A stretch of DNA of 64,000 nucleotides from Bacillus pumilus (GTDB lineage: Bacteria > Bacillota > Bacilli > Bacillales > Bacillaceae): assembly GCF_038738535.1 (NCBI RefSeq), contig NZ_CP046128.1, positions 434,001-498,000 on the forward strand, written 5' to 3'. Below, in pieces: positions 41,990 through 50,948 of this stretch (the first letter of the stretch is position 1; each line of letters starts with the position of its first letter). The position numbers and the translations under genes were made by a program. The notes under the pieces are model-generated. The model made no database searches and was not told where the DNA came from. It was given only the letters and a program-made list of their open reading frames with translations.

Positions 41990-42214
41990 ATGCTATGGAT
42001 CCTCACACAAAACCAACAAACTCTGATTCATGTCCAAGAAGTCTCAGTAAGCGGCAAAAAAATTGAAGGGATGATCTTGGGAAGTACTTCTTGGGCAAAG
42101 ATGCTCGGCAAGTATGACTCAAATGATCGCGCAGCCGAGATTCTTCAAGACATGATGAAGACGATTGAAAAACATCCAAATGCCACGATTACATACCGAA
42201 TGCCACTTCAATAA
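41990..42214 (+). CDS. Small conserved protein of unknown function
   Basis: A 74-residue protein. ATG 41990 follows AAAAGGAGAATAAAAA. It has a beta-rich first half (LWILTQNQQTLIHVQEVSVSG, KIEGMILGSTS) and a helix, ending RAAEILQDMMKTIEKHPN and TITYRMPLQ. It has no membrane segment. Small proteins of this shape are common in Bacillus, but I cannot name the family. It is the last plus-strand gene of the LXG locus; whether it belongs to it is unclear. Confidence 0.75.
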   Translation: MLWILTQNQQTLIHVQEVSVSGKKIEGMILGSTSWAKMLGKYDSNDRAAEILQDMMKTIEKHPNATITYRMPLQ

Positions 42215-42219
42215 AAAAG

Positions 42220-42253
42220 AAACCACCTTTTCATCGCGAAAAGGTGGTTTTTG
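42220..42253. terminator. Bidirectional terminator
   Basis: AAACCACCTTTT, loop, AAAAGGTGGTTTTT between convergent genes. Confidence 0.9.
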
Positions 42254-42254
42254 T

Positions 42255-42518
42255 TTAGGATGGTGTTTTTCCAAAGGCTAAGAATAAAGGGATGCCTGTG
42301 CCGACAAGGGTTGTGGCAAATAGGAACATACCGCAAATAAATAGAAAATGGCTGGCTGAAAAGACGAGTGCCAGAATGAGAAAAACGATGCTGAGTCCTA
42401 CCATGCTATAGGATGGGACAAAGCGGCGTTTGTAGGTGGCTTTTTTTGTTAGGAATGAGAAGAAAATACCAAATACCAAAGGGACAATCCATAAGTAAAA
42501 TAAAATAATAAGAGACAT
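42255..42518 (-). CDS. Small membrane protein, YesK-like
   Basis: An 87-residue protein with three membrane helices: LIILFYLWIVPLVFGIFFSF at the start, a middle span with MVGLSIVFLILALVF, and a last span FLFICGMFLFATTLVG. ATG 42518 follows a GAGGTATG site. The basic loop KKATYKRRF sits between helices 1 and 2. Resembles the YesK family of Bacillus membrane proteins (recalled match). Function unknown. Confidence 0.7.
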   Translation of the reverse strand: MSLIILFYLWIVPLVFGIFFSFLTKKATYKRRFVPSYSMVGLSIVFLILALVFSASHFLFICGMFLFATTLVGTGIPLFLAFGKTPS

Positions 42519-42616
42519 ACATCATACCTCGATTTTTCCTTCTATTTTATCAGATGCCGATCACAACGGATACTACAAAGCTTCACTTTATAAAATAATT
42601 CATGCAATCGACACAA

Positions 42617-43186
42617 TTAAGTGGGCTGATTCATCGAATACGTTTTTTGTTTCATATATTCAGGCTGTAAAAGGGCGTACACACAATGATCGGTAAAGCG
42701 ATTGCCCAGCCATTCACATTGCCTTAATATTCCCTCAAGCGAAAAGGATAATCTCTCTGCAATGCGTCTGCTTTTCTGATTGTCGACAGCAGCCCTAATC
42801 TCAATACGGTGCAGTCCGCACTCTTCAAATAAATAGCGAATGACCGCTTTGCAGGCTTTTGTCATGGTGCCTTTTCCTTGATAGCCTTCTCCGAGCCAAT
42901 AGCCGATTGAAACGGTCCTATTGATCCAATGAATTTGATGGGTGCCAATGATGCCGACGAGTTCTCCATGTGACCAGATGCCCGCTTGAAAACCGTTGTT
43001 CTGCATCGCTTGCTGCATGGCGCTTTGGATAAACGCCATACTGTCTTCCTCTGTCTGCGTTGAATCCACCCAAAGCATCCATTCACGTAAATACTCTCTC
43101 GACCGCTGAATGAGCAAATACAGACTTCTTGCGTCTCTTGGCTCAAGCAGCCGCATGGATATCTCTTGATCCTGATAAACAAACAT
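42617..43186 (-). CDS. GNAT N-acetyltransferase (RimJ/RimL type)
   Basis: A 189-residue acetyl-CoA-dependent transferase. ATG 43186 follows GAGAGGATGTGG. Features: MRLLEPRDARSLYLLI, the acetyl-CoA loop Q-x-x-G-K-G in EGYQGKGTMTKA, IEIRAAVDNQKSRRIAERL, and the RimJ/L-type ending FSLEGILRQCEWLGNRFTDH. It is related to B. subtilis YdaF-like enzymes that acetylate N-termini or polyamines. Substrate not known. Convergent with nothing; it is followed by the YesK-like gene on the same strand. Confidence 0.9.
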   Translation of the reverse strand: MFVYQDQEISMRLLEPRDARSLYLLIQRSREYLREWMLWVDSTQTEEDSMAFIQSAMQQAMQNNGFQAGIWSHGELVGIIGTHQIHWINRTVSIGYWLGEGYQGKGTMTKACKAVIRYLFEECGLHRIEIRAAVDNQKSRRIAERLSFSLEGILRQCEWLGNRFTDHCVYALLQPEYMKQKTYSMNQPT

Positions 43187-43229
43187 GAACCCACATCCTC
43201 TCAGGGGAATTCTACCATAACCAAATGGA

Positions 43230-43260
43230 AAGAAAAAGACAGCTCAACACTGTCTTTTAC
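43230..43260 (-). terminator. Terminator of mntH
   Basis: Read on the minus strand: AAAAGACAG, loop TGTTGAG, CTGTCTTTTT, overlapping the last codon region of mntH. Confidence 0.8.
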
Positions 43261-44534
43261 ATAAACGTATCTACAATTAAGAAAAGATTAAGTGCTACAA
43301 CAAGAGCTGCTATCACCCAAGATATTCCTGTCACCCAGCGGGCATTCGTTAATTCGCCCATAATTCGCTTTTTACTTGTAAATAAAATGAGCGGAATTAA
43401 AGCAAAGGCAATACCAAAGGATAAGACGACCTGACTCATCACAAGCGCGGAGGTCGGGTTCACCCCAGATGCAATGATCGCAATAGGGGGAATGATGGTA
43501 ATCAGCCGGCGGACATATAGCGGGATTCGGTATTGAATAAAGCCCTGCATAATGATATCGCCTGACAGTGTACCAACAGAAGAGCTGGATAGTCCGGCTA
43601 CAAGCAGACCTACACCAAATAAGATGGCTGATACAGGCCCTGCGAGTGTACCAAAATGCTGAAACGCAACATCCAGATCTTCAACAAAGAGACCATTTTT
43701 ATAAAATAAAGCGGCTGCCACAATCAACATGCTGGCATTGATGGCCCCGGCGACTATCATGGCAATGAGGATATCTAAAAACTCAAAGCGGAAAATCTGC
43801 TTTTTCTCCTTTTCCGTTCTGCCGACGACTCTTCTTTGGGTTAAAGCTGAATGTAAGTAGATTGCGTGAGGCATCACAGTAGCACCTAAAATTCCAGCTG
43901 CAAGCAGCACGCTGTCTGCGCCATCAAATTTTGGAATGAAAAGTCCGCCAGCGACACTTGCGATATCTGGTTTGGCGACAAAGGTTTGCACAGCGAAAGC
44001 GATCACGACAACGAACAGCATGCCTGTAATACCTGCTTCTAATGCTCGATAGCCTCGTCTTTGCAGCTCTAATATCGCAAATGAACCGATAGCGGCGATA
44101 ATAGATGCTTCAAGCAGAGGGATTCGAAAAAGCAAGTATAAACCAAGTGCCGCCCCGATAAACTCAGCTAAATCCGTGGCAATAATGACGAGCTCTCCCT
44201 GAATCCATAAACCGATTGAAACGGGTTTTGGAAACTCTTCACGTGCGATTTCAGGTAAGTTTTTACCTGTCGCGATTCCAAGCTTTGCGGATAAGGACTG
44301 GATGAGCAAAGCCATGAGATTTGATATGAGAATGACCCATAAAAGGAGATATCCGTATTTGGAGCCAGCCGCAATGTTGGTGGCGAAATTTCCTGGATCA
44401 ATATATGCAATGGCTGCGATAAAAGCAGGGCCGAGAAAAGGAAGGAGCCTTCTAAATCCTTTGACCTTTCCTTCAAGTGCACGTTCAGCTGCCGCTGACA
44501 TGTGTGCCTGTGCCTCAATGTATTTGTTTGTCAT
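43257..44534 (-). CDS. mntH: Manganese importer MntH (NRAMP)
   Basis: A 425-residue proton-coupled Mn2+ importer, the same length as B. subtilis MntH. ATG 44534 opens after a GGTGATGACAT region. Canonical metal ligands are present: DPGN in TM1 (IAYIDPGNFATNI) and M-P-H in TM6 (GATVMPHAIYLHS). Other NRAMP blocks: RRLLPFLGPAFIA, LIQSLSAKLGIATGKNL, ELVIIATDLAEFIGAALGL and the transport signature GIAFALIPLI. An MntR-like palindrome lies 44 bases upstream, so repression by manganese is expected. Confidence 0.96.
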   Translation of the reverse strand: MTNKYIEAQAHMSAAAERALEGKVKGFRRLLPFLGPAFIAAIAYIDPGNFATNIAAGSKYGYLLLWVILISNLMALLIQSLSAKLGIATGKNLPEIAREEFPKPVSIGLWIQGELVIIATDLAEFIGAALGLYLLFRIPLLEASIIAAIGSFAILELQRRGYRALEAGITGMLFVVVIAFAVQTFVAKPDIASVAGGLFIPKFDGADSVLLAAGILGATVMPHAIYLHSALTQRRVVGRTEKEKKQIFRFEFLDILIAMIVAGAINASMLIVAAALFYKNGLFVEDLDVAFQHFGTLAGPVSAILFGVGLLVAGLSSSSVGTLSGDIIMQGFIQYRIPLYVRRLITIIPPIAIIASGVNPTSALVMSQVVLSFGIAFALIPLILFTSKKRIMGELTNARWVTGISWVIAALVVALNLFLIVDTFM

Positions 44535-44577
44535 ATGTCATCACCTAGATTCTACAAAGTTTTGCTTTGGCACAAAA

Positions 44578-44596
44578 AGTTTCCTTGATGCAATTT
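44578..44596. promoter_or_regulatory. MntR-like box upstream of mntH
   Basis: AGTTTCCTTGATGCAATTT resembles the B. subtilis mntH MntR site AGTTTCCTTAAGGCAAACT (recalled), with about four differences. It lies 44 bases before the mntH start. Confidence 0.5.
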
Positions 44597-44695
44597 TTAA
44601 TCATCATATGCCCATCTTCATGAAAAGTCAACTATCTGAACTAATAGGTTTGTTTATCATATGTAAGTGAAAAAAATAGATACCTTGTCAATCCA

Positions 44696-44727
44696 TCACA
44701 TAAAAAACACCGCCTCTTAGACGGTGT
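44696..44727 (-). terminator. Terminator of ydaS
   Basis: On the minus strand: ACACCGTCT, AAG, AGGCGGTGT followed by T5. Confidence 0.85.
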
Positions 44728-44757
44728 CCCTACTGCTTCCTCTGTTATTCGTTTTCT

Positions 44758-45018
44758 TTAAGATACCCTTGATCCCACACTGCGGAAGATCAGGCTTAAG
44801 ATAATGACAAAGATCGCTGCTCCTAAGATTGCTGGAAAGATCGCAAAGCCTGCCAGACTAGGACCCCACGTTCCAAGTAATCCATGACCAATCCAAGCAC
44901 CTGCAAGCCCGGCAATCATTGAACCGATCCATCCTCCTGGTACACTGCCTCCAGCGAGTGCACTGCCAATAAGGCCGATGACAATCGCCACAACTAATGA
45001 AATCAGAAATCCTAACAT
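44758..45018 (-). CDS. ydaS: GlsB/YeaQ/YmgE-family stress membrane protein YdaS
   Basis: An 86-residue membrane protein of the transglycosylase-associated (GlsB/YeaQ/YmgE) family. The frame opens at 45054, but ATG 45018 follows GAGGAGTGATCAAC. Three glycine-rich helices: GFLISLVVAIVIGLIGSAL, the signature GGWIGSMIAGLAGAWIG with HGLLG, and FPAILGAAIFVIILSLI. It is a known SigB-dependent gene in B. subtilis, and a SigB-like promoter lies upstream. The function in stress survival is not defined. Confidence 0.9.
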   Translation of the reverse strand: MLGFLISLVVAIVIGLIGSALAGGSVPGGWIGSMIAGLAGAWIGHGLLGTWGPSLAGFAIFPAILGAAIFVIILSLIFRSVGSRVS

Positions 45019-45053
45019 GTTGATCACTCCTCTTTTTGTTTGTGTATTAAGCA

Positions 45054-45079
45054 ATAACCGTTTTGAAAAAGTTTCAAAC
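45054..45079 (-). promoter_or_regulatory. Candidate SigB promoter of ydaS
   Basis: On the minus strand: GTTTGA, 14-base spacer, GGTTAT, 36 bases before the ydaS start. Confidence 0.55.
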
Positions 45080-45175
45080 CTTTCGAAACCGCTTCAATGT
45101 TCTATACGTATGATGGACAAGGATTGTGTATAATAACAAACAAATACTTGAGCGGCATCTAAGGAGGCAAATGGC

Positions 45176-46006
45176 ATGGAGGAAAAAGAGTGGCTAAAAG
45201 CACAATTAAAGGAGATTGAACAGTGGGAGAAAGACCAGCAAAAGGTATGGTTTTGGGAGAAACTCAGCCGCCTTCCATTTCAAATGCTGGACAAGCTGAC
45301 GCCTGCCTTTATTCAGAAAAAAATCGGTGTGCTGCTTGATGAAATGGGGCATTACATTCAATCAGGCGGTGCCTATTTGACATCAGAAAAAGGCATCATC
45401 CATCAATTTCAAAAGAAATGTGCTGATGATTCCATTCAGCGCATAGAAGATATTGAAAAAGCTCCTATTGAAATCATGGATGCCATTAGTGAACATATGG
45501 GGAAAAACAGGACGAACCTCGCCACGGTACAAGGTGCGACAACTGGTGTCGGCGGTATGTTTACGCTGGCAGCAGATATTCCTGCGGTACTGGGTCTCTC
45601 CCTTAAAACATTACAGGATATTGCCGTCACCTATGGCTATGATCCTAAAAACAAGAAAGAGCGGGTCTTCATCATTAAATGCTTACAGCTGAACTCTGCT
45701 GATGTGGTTGGGAAGAAATCTATATTAAAAGAGCTGAGGAGCTATCAAGCTTCAGAAGGAAAGCACGAAAACATGATTTCCCAAATCCAAGGGTGGCGTG
45801 AAGTGGTGTATAATTACCGGGATTCGTTTGGCTGGAAGAAGCTGTTTCAGCTTGTTCCCATAGCAGGCATTTTGTTTGGCGCAGTTTCCAACCGCTCACA
45901 ACTAAAAGGTATTGCCGAAACAGGCATGATGCAATACCGAAAGCGAAGAATTGTCACAAGATTAGAAGAGCTCACGCAGCAAGAACAGAGTGAATCTGGT
46001 GCATAA
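45176..46006 (+). CDS. EcsC-family protein
   Basis: A 276-residue EcsC-domain protein. ATG 45176 follows AAGGAGGCAAATGGC. Visible features: N-terminal helix rich in K/E (KAQLKEIEQWEKDQQKVW), LPFQMLDKLTPAFIQKKI, the glycine-rich membrane-associating core GATTGVGGMFTLAADIPAVL, LSLKTLQDIAVTYGYDP, and a C-terminal amphipathic segment VPIAGILFGAVSNRS. EcsC is a peripheral membrane protein co-encoded with the EcsAB exporter elsewhere; free-standing copies like this have no defined role. Position between ydaS and dctB matches B. subtilis ydbA. Confidence 0.85.
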   Translation: MEEKEWLKAQLKEIEQWEKDQQKVWFWEKLSRLPFQMLDKLTPAFIQKKIGVLLDEMGHYIQSGGAYLTSEKGIIHQFQKKCADDSIQRIEDIEKAPIEIMDAISEHMGKNRTNLATVQGATTGVGGMFTLAADIPAVLGLSLKTLQDIAVTYGYDPKNKKERVFIIKCLQLNSADVVGKKSILKELRSYQASEGKHENMISQIQGWREVVYNYRDSFGWKKLFQLVPIAGILFGAVSNRSQLKGIAETGMMQYRKRRIVTRLEELTQQEQSESGA

Positions 46007-46035
46007 AAAATCCCTTTCTCAAAGGGATTTTTTAT
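46003..46035. terminator. Bidirectional terminator
   Basis: ATAAAAAATCCCTTT, CTC, AAAGGGATTTTTTAT between the EcsC-family gene and dctB. Confidence 0.9.
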
Positions 46036-47129
46036 TTGGTCTCATCCTCATCTTGAAAAGCATGGATAGGAGAATGTTCATAACGCGCACGCAGCTCGCG
46101 AATCTGTTTGATTAGGGTGGAACCAATGGTTTTTTCGGCTTCCTCATACAAAGGATCGAGGGCTTTCACCCATTTTTGTCTTTCTGCTGGCGTCAATTCA
46201 TGAATGGCAATCGGCGATTCCCGTTTAATGTCCTCCAGCTGATCTTTGTTCATCTGTTCTGCATGTTTTTCATTCCAAGCTGTTGTTTCTTCCATGGCTT
46301 CAAGTAAAATTCGTTTCGTTTCAGGTGTCTGGCGTTCAAAGAAGGATTGATCTGTTAAGACCACATAGCCCAAATACCCGTGATTACTGATCGTCATATA
46401 GTCTTGTATATGATAGAATTTTTTTGAATAAATATTTGAAATGGTATTTTCTTCACCGTCTACTTTTTTTGTCTCTAATAGCTGGAACGTTGAATTAAAC
46501 GATTCCTGATAGGGCTTTGCGCCAAGAAGTTTGAATTGTTTTTCAATCATATCGCTTTGCATAATGCGGAGAGATTGGTTTTTTAAATCACCAGGCTGTT
46601 TGATTGGACCTTTATTAGAGGTGATTTGCTTAAAGCCATTTGTCCAATAGGCCATTCCCTTTAGCCCGTCTTTTTGCAGGGTGCCAAACAATCTTTGTCC
46701 AATTGCACCGTGTAGGCCTTCTTGAACCGCATCATAATTAGAAAAAGCAAAGGGAAGGTCAAGAGCCAGCCACTCAGGGGACAGCATGCCGAGCTTCGAG
46801 GTAGACGGGGCAATAAATTGAACTTGATTCTCTTTGAGTGCATTAATTTCTTCTATATCAGAATAAAGACTCCCGTTGGAGAAAATTTGAATGCTGATCT
46901 TCCCATCAGATTTTTCGTGCACAAGCTCAGCAAATTTCTTTGCGGCAAGTCCTTTTGGTGTATTATCTGCCACGACATGGCTAAATTTGAACACAAGCTG
47001 ATCCTTCAGCCCTGTCTGTTCATCATCAAAGGTCGTCGCTGATTTTGGCATCATATGATAAAAACCAAAGTATAAAGCGGTTACAAAACCGATTATGAGC
47101 AATAGTGTATAGGCGAGTAAATTCTTCAT
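46032..47129 (-). CDS. dctB: C4-dicarboxylate-binding protein DctB
   Basis: A 365-residue extracellular solute-binding protein of the TRAP/DctP type. In B. subtilis DctB works with DctS as a co-sensor for C4-dicarboxylates rather than feeding a TRAP transporter. The frame opens at 47360, but ATG 47129 follows AAGGGGGATC and starts the signal anchor NLLAYTLLLIIGFVTALYFG. Family blocks: VFKFSHVVADNTPKGLAA, HEKSDGKISIQIFSNGSLY, LGMLSPEWLALDLPFAF, MAYWTNGFKQITSNKGPI, and LRIMQSDMIEKQFKLLGA with the dicarboxylate-binding Arg. It is divergent from dctS with only 67 bases between starts. Confidence 0.93.
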   Translation of the reverse strand: MKNLLAYTLLLIIGFVTALYFGFYHMMPKSATTFDDEQTGLKDQLVFKFSHVVADNTPKGLAAKKFAELVHEKSDGKISIQIFSNGSLYSDIEEINALKENQVQFIAPSTSKLGMLSPEWLALDLPFAFSNYDAVQEGLHGAIGQRLFGTLQKDGLKGMAYWTNGFKQITSNKGPIKQPGDLKNQSLRIMQSDMIEKQFKLLGAKPYQESFNSTFQLLETKKVDGEENTISNIYSKKFYHIQDYMTISNHGYLGYVVLTDQSFFERQTPETKRILLEAMEETTAWNEKHAEQMNKDQLEDIKRESPIAIHELTPAERQKWVKALDPLYEEAEKTIGSTLIKQIRELRARYEHSPIHAFQDEDETK

Positions 47130-47196
47130 GCGTCCGATCCCCCTTATGTCAAGCATACTTGACCGAGGAAGAATTCGTAAAGATACAGGTGAAAAA

Positions 47197-48816
47197 ATGA
47201 TGAGAAATCGATTGAAATTACAACAATTATCTATTAGATGGAAGCTCACCATCCTCACATATTTCGTTGTCATTTTCGCCCTTTTAATCGGAGGAATTGT
47301 CCTTGTTGGGGGAATCCAGCAAACAGAGGAACGAGAGCTTCGAAAAAGGCTCATGAACACGGCGAGAACAGTGGCTGAGATGAATGAGGTGAAGCAGGCG
47401 TTAGCTGATCAAACAAAGGAACGTAACCGATTACAGCATGCCATCGAAGAGATTCGGATTATTCAAGACGCTGACTACATTGTCGTCATGGATATGGATC
47501 ATGTGAGATTAACGCATCCGGTAAAAACAAGGATTGGTCAGCGCTCGGAGGGGACAGATGAAGAGCCTGCTTTTGCAGAGCATATTTATTTCTCAGAAGC
47601 AGAGGGAGAGCTTGGGACAGCCATCAGAGCCTTTTATCCAGTGAAGGATGATCAATTTAATCAAACAGGGGTTGTCCTTGTAGGGAGAACGCTGCCAAGT
47701 ATGATCGATATATTAGGAGAAATGAAGCGGGATATCCTCATGATCCTTCTGCTGACGCTCAGCTTTGGGCTTGTAGGCTCATTTTTGCTCGCCCGTCATA
47801 TTAAACAGCAAATGTTTAAGCTGGAGCCGCATGAGATTGTCAGAATGCTAGAGGAGCGCACCGCAACCTTTCACTCTATTAATGAAGGGGTCATCGCCAT
47901 TGACAATCAGCACATGATCACCATTTTTAATGAAAAGGCGAAGCAAATTTTTGGTGTGACAGGGGATGTCGTAGGCCGGAATATTTGGGATGTGCTGTCT
48001 GACACAAGACTCCCTGAGATCATTGATCGCGCTGAACCCGTTTACAATGAAGAAATTCATATGAGCGGAAAGCGGATTATGAGCAGCCGGATTCCGATTG
48101 TCATGAAAAAGAAAATTATCGGAGCGGTCGCCATTTTTCAGGACCGGACAGAAGCGGCAAAATTGGCAGAGGAGTTAACCGGAGTCAAGAACTTTGTTGA
48201 CGGTCTGCGGGTGCAAAACCATGAGCATATGAACAAGCTTCATACGATTGCCGGGCTGATTCAGCTTGGTAAACCCGATCAGGCGCTCGATCTAGCCTTT
48301 CAAACGACGGAAGAACAGGAACATGTGATGGACTTTCTTCACCGCGTCATTCAGCATGATGCCGTTGCGGGATTATTGATGAGCAAAATCAGAAGGGGCA
48401 AGGAGCTAGGCATAAAGGTCGAAGTAGACGAACATAGCTGTCTGCGTGATTTCCCTGAGCGTTTAGATCAGCATGATATGACGAAGCTGCTTGGCAATCT
48501 GATCGAGAACGCCTTTGCCTCGTATGATACTGTAGAAAGAAACACAAAACGCATTTCTATTAGTATTGATCAAACCGAGGATGTCCTCGCGATGTTAATT
48601 GAAGACAATGGCTCCGGGATTGAAGAGGAAATGATTCCTTATATTTTCGATAAAGGTTTCACATATGGCAAAGAAGGCGGAACAGGCTATGGTCTGTATA
48701 TTGTAAAAACGATTATCGATAAAGGAATGGGAAATGTAGAAGTCACATCAAGCATCGGCATTGGTACCACCTTCTCAATCGAATTCCCAATGACAATAGA
48801 GGAGAGAGACAGATGA
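47197..48816 (+). CDS. dctS: Sensor kinase DctS for C4-dicarboxylates
   Basis: A 539-residue CitA/DcuS-family histidine kinase. The frame opens at 47128 inside dctB, but ATG 47197 (with a second ATG next) follows ACAGGTGAAAAA. Two membrane helices (about 20-42 and 180-202) flank an extracellular PAS/Cache-type sensor with YIVVMDMDHVRLTHPVKTR and GQRSEG. A cytoplasmic PAS (about 225-320) follows. The phosphoacceptor His is in QNHEHMNKLHTI. The ATPase domain has the N box NLIENAFASYD, G1 IEDNGSGIEEEM, F box IFDKGFTYGKEGG and G2 GYGLYIVK. It phosphorylates DctR, whose gene overlaps by four bases. Confidence 0.94.
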   Translation: MMRNRLKLQQLSIRWKLTILTYFVVIFALLIGGIVLVGGIQQTEERELRKRLMNTARTVAEMNEVKQALADQTKERNRLQHAIEEIRIIQDADYIVVMDMDHVRLTHPVKTRIGQRSEGTDEEPAFAEHIYFSEAEGELGTAIRAFYPVKDDQFNQTGVVLVGRTLPSMIDILGEMKRDILMILLLTLSFGLVGSFLLARHIKQQMFKLEPHEIVRMLEERTATFHSINEGVIAIDNQHMITIFNEKAKQIFGVTGDVVGRNIWDVLSDTRLPEIIDRAEPVYNEEIHMSGKRIMSSRIPIVMKKKIIGAVAIFQDRTEAAKLAEELTGVKNFVDGLRVQNHEHMNKLHTIAGLIQLGKPDQALDLAFQTTEEQEHVMDFLHRVIQHDAVAGLLMSKIRRGKELGIKVEVDEHSCLRDFPERLDQHDMTKLLGNLIENAFASYDTVERNTKRISISIDQTEDVLAMLIEDNGSGIEEEMIPYIFDKGFTYGKEGGTGYGLYIVKTIIDKGMGNVEVTSSIGIGTTFSIEFPMTIEERDR

Positions 48817-49496
48817 CTCAGATTAAGGTGATATTAATTGAAGATGACCCGATGGTGCAAGAAGTGAATAAAGAGTTCATTAAGAGTGTTCCTGGCTTTC
48901 AAGTTGCGGCAGTCGCAGGTAATGGGGAGCAGGGCATCCAGCTGATCAAAGAAATTCGTCCAGACCTTGTTGTCCTCGATGTATATATGCCAAAAAAAGA
49001 TGGCGTGAAGACGCTTCAAGACATTAGAAAGCAAAAGATACAGGTGGATGTGATCGTTATTTCTGCGGCAAAGGACAAAGAGACCATTGGCATCATGCTT
49101 CAAAATGGTGCACGAGATTATATCATCAAGCCGTTTAAGTTCGAACGTATGAAAGAATCACTTGAAAACTATAAAGCGTTTAAATCTAAAATTCGCACAG
49201 CAGCAGAATTTTCTCAGGAGATGCTGGATGATATCATACGAAAGCCTGCTGTTAAGCAGGAGGATACTTGGCTCCCTAAGGGGCTGAATGTGCATACGAT
49301 GAATGAAATTAAAGCCTATATGGGCTTGCAGGAAGGCCCGCAGTCTGCAGAGGAAGTTGCCAATGCACTCGGCATTGCCCGTGTCACGGCACGCCGGTAT
49401 TTAGACTTCTTAGTGAAAGAAGGCGAGCTGAAATTAGATATGCAATATGGCGGGGTTGGCCGGCCTGTCAATAAATATATCGTACATTCTGACTAA
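48813..49496 (+). CDS. dctR: Response regulator DctR
   Basis: A 227-residue CitB/DcuR-type response regulator. ATG 48813 overlaps the dctS stop (ATGA). Receiver domain: acidic pocket IEDDPMVQ, phosphoacceptor Asp in VVLDVYMPKKDG, conserved Lys in DYIIKPFKFERM. C-terminal winged helix with SAEEVANALGIARVTARRYLDF. In B. subtilis it activates dctP when fumarate or succinate is present. Its target is expected in the 124 bases before dctP. Confidence 0.95.
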   Translation: MTQIKVILIEDDPMVQEVNKEFIKSVPGFQVAAVAGNGEQGIQLIKEIRPDLVVLDVYMPKKDGVKTLQDIRKQKIQVDVIVISAAKDKETIGIMLQNGARDYIIKPFKFERMKESLENYKAFKSKIRTAAEFSQEMLDDIIRKPAVKQEDTWLPKGLNVHTMNEIKAYMGLQEGPQSAEEVANALGIARVTARRYLDFLVKEGELKLDMQYGGVGRPVNKYIVHSD

Positions 49497-49580
49497 GAGA
49501 CCAAAAAGACCAAAATGTACGATATGTTCATAAGCTTCACAGCCTTTGATGAAATCGCTATCATTTATCTACAGATAATA

Positions 49581-49594
49581 GTTAAGCGTTTACA
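49581..49594 (+). promoter_or_regulatory. cre-like CcpA site upstream of dctP
   Basis: GTTAAGCGTTTACA matches the cre consensus at 12 of 14 positions, 27 bases before the dctP start. It suggests repression when glucose is available. Confidence 0.4.
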
Positions 49595-49620
49595 TCAAAG
49601 GGTGAGGGAGTTGATTTTTT

Positions 49621-50889
49621 ATGAAGAGGCTTTTGAAGAACCTGACATTTCAGGTGATTGCAGCTGTCATTATCGGAATCATTGTCGGGATGGTTTGGCC
49701 AAACGTCGGAAAAGAAATGAAGCCGCTTGGTGACACCTTTATCAATGCCGTTAAAATGGTCATCGCGCCAATCATTTTCTTAACCATTGTTCTTGGTATT
49801 GCCAAGATGGGGGATATGAAAAAGGTTGGAAAAGTTGGGGGAAAAGCATTTATTTATTTTGAAGTCGTCACGACGCTTGCTTTGGTCATCGGTCTTTTTG
49901 TGGTAAATATCATGAAGCCAGGTGCAGGTCTGGACTATAGCAAGCTTGAAAAAGGGGACGTTTCACAGTATACCCAAAATGGGGGACAGGGTATCGACTG
50001 GATGGAATTTGTCACACACATCGTGCCTTCTAACATGGTAGACGCCTTTGCGAAGGGTGATATTTTACAGGTCTTATTCTTCTCTATTTTATTCGGTGTT
50101 GCGCTTGCTGCACTTGGCGAGAAGGGGAAAGGAATCATTGAGTGGCTTGATAAGCTGTCACTTGTTTTCTTTAAAATCATTGGATATATCATGCGTGCTG
50201 CGCCGCTCGGTGCATTTGGGGCAATGGCTTATACGATCGGACACTTTGGTTTGGCATCGATTAAACCGCTCGCAAGTCTGATGCTCTCCGTTTATATGAC
50301 CATGTTCCTGTTCATCTTCGTTGTGCTGAACATCATTTGTAAAATGTATGGCTTCAGCCTGTTCGGTTACCTGCGATTTATCAAGGATGAAATTTTAATT
50401 GTTCTTGGCACAAGCTCATCAGAATCCGTGCTGCCAAGAATGATGGATAAAATGGAACGCTACGGGTGCTCTAAGTCTGTGGTTGGTCTTGTCATCCCAA
50501 CAGGGTATTCCTTTAACTTAGATGGAACCTCGATCTACTTATCGATGGCTGTGGTCTTCTTGGCACAAGTGTTTGGTGTAGACTTGTCCATCGGTCAGCA
50601 GATCACCATCATCCTTGTCCTAATGCTCACATCAAAGGGAGCGGCTGGGGTGACAGGAAGCGGATTTATCGTGCTGGCTTCTACACTCGCTGCACTACAG
50701 GTCATTCCGCTGGAGGGGCTTGCACTGCTGCTTGGGGTAGATCGATTCATGAGCGAAGGAAGGGCCATTACAAATCTTATTGGAAATGGAATTGCAACAA
50801 TCGTTGTTGCGAAAAGTGAAGGTGAATTTGACGAAGCGAAGAGCAAAACAGCACTTCAAGAAATGCGCAATATGAAGCAGGCTGTATAG
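49621..50889 (+). CDS. dctP: C4-dicarboxylate/proton symporter DctP
   Basis: A 422-residue DAACS-family carrier (DctA type) for succinate, fumarate and malate. ATG 49621 follows GTGAGGGAG. Blocks: [20 protein letters not shown] with the loop [17 protein letters not shown], the serine-rich re-entrant loop [16 protein letters not shown], the substrate motif [18 protein letters not shown], the second hairpin [16 protein letters not shown], and TM8 [20 protein letters not shown] with the Arg that binds the dicarboxylate. It is part of the dct locus, activated by DctSR. Confidence 0.95.
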   Translation: MKRLLKNLTFQVIAAVIIGIIVGMVWPNVGKEMKPLGDTFINAVKMVIAPIIFLTIVLGIAKMGDMKKVGKVGGKAFIYFEVVTTLALVIGLFVVNIMKPGAGLDYSKLEKGDVSQYTQNGGQGIDWMEFVTHIVPSNMVDAFAKGDILQVLFFSILFGVALAALGEKGKGIIEWLDKLSLVFFKIIGYIMRAAPLGAFGAMAYTIGHFGLASIKPLASLMLSVYMTMFLFIFVVLNIICKMYGFSLFGYLRFIKDEILIVLGTSSSESVLPRMMDKMERYGCSKSVVGLVIPTGYSFNLDGTSIYLSMAVVFLAQVFGVDLSIGQQITIILVLMLTSKGAAGVTGSGFIVLASTLAALQVIPLEGLALLLGVDRFMSEGRAITNLIGNGIATIVVAKSEGEFDEAKSKTALQEMRNMKQAV

Positions 50890-50903
50890 TATAAAAACAA
50901 CCT

Positions 50904-50948
50904 AAAAACCGAAACCTTATGTTCTACATGGGGTTCGGTTTTTTCTTG
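50904..50948 (+). terminator. Intrinsic terminator
   Basis: AAAAACCGAAACC, loop, GGGGTTCGGTTTTTT after dctP. Confidence 0.9.

Noticed and set aside
47130-47360. 77-residue extension of dctB into dctS
   Set aside because: Antisense to dctS, no ribosome binding site; the signal anchor begins at ATG 47129.
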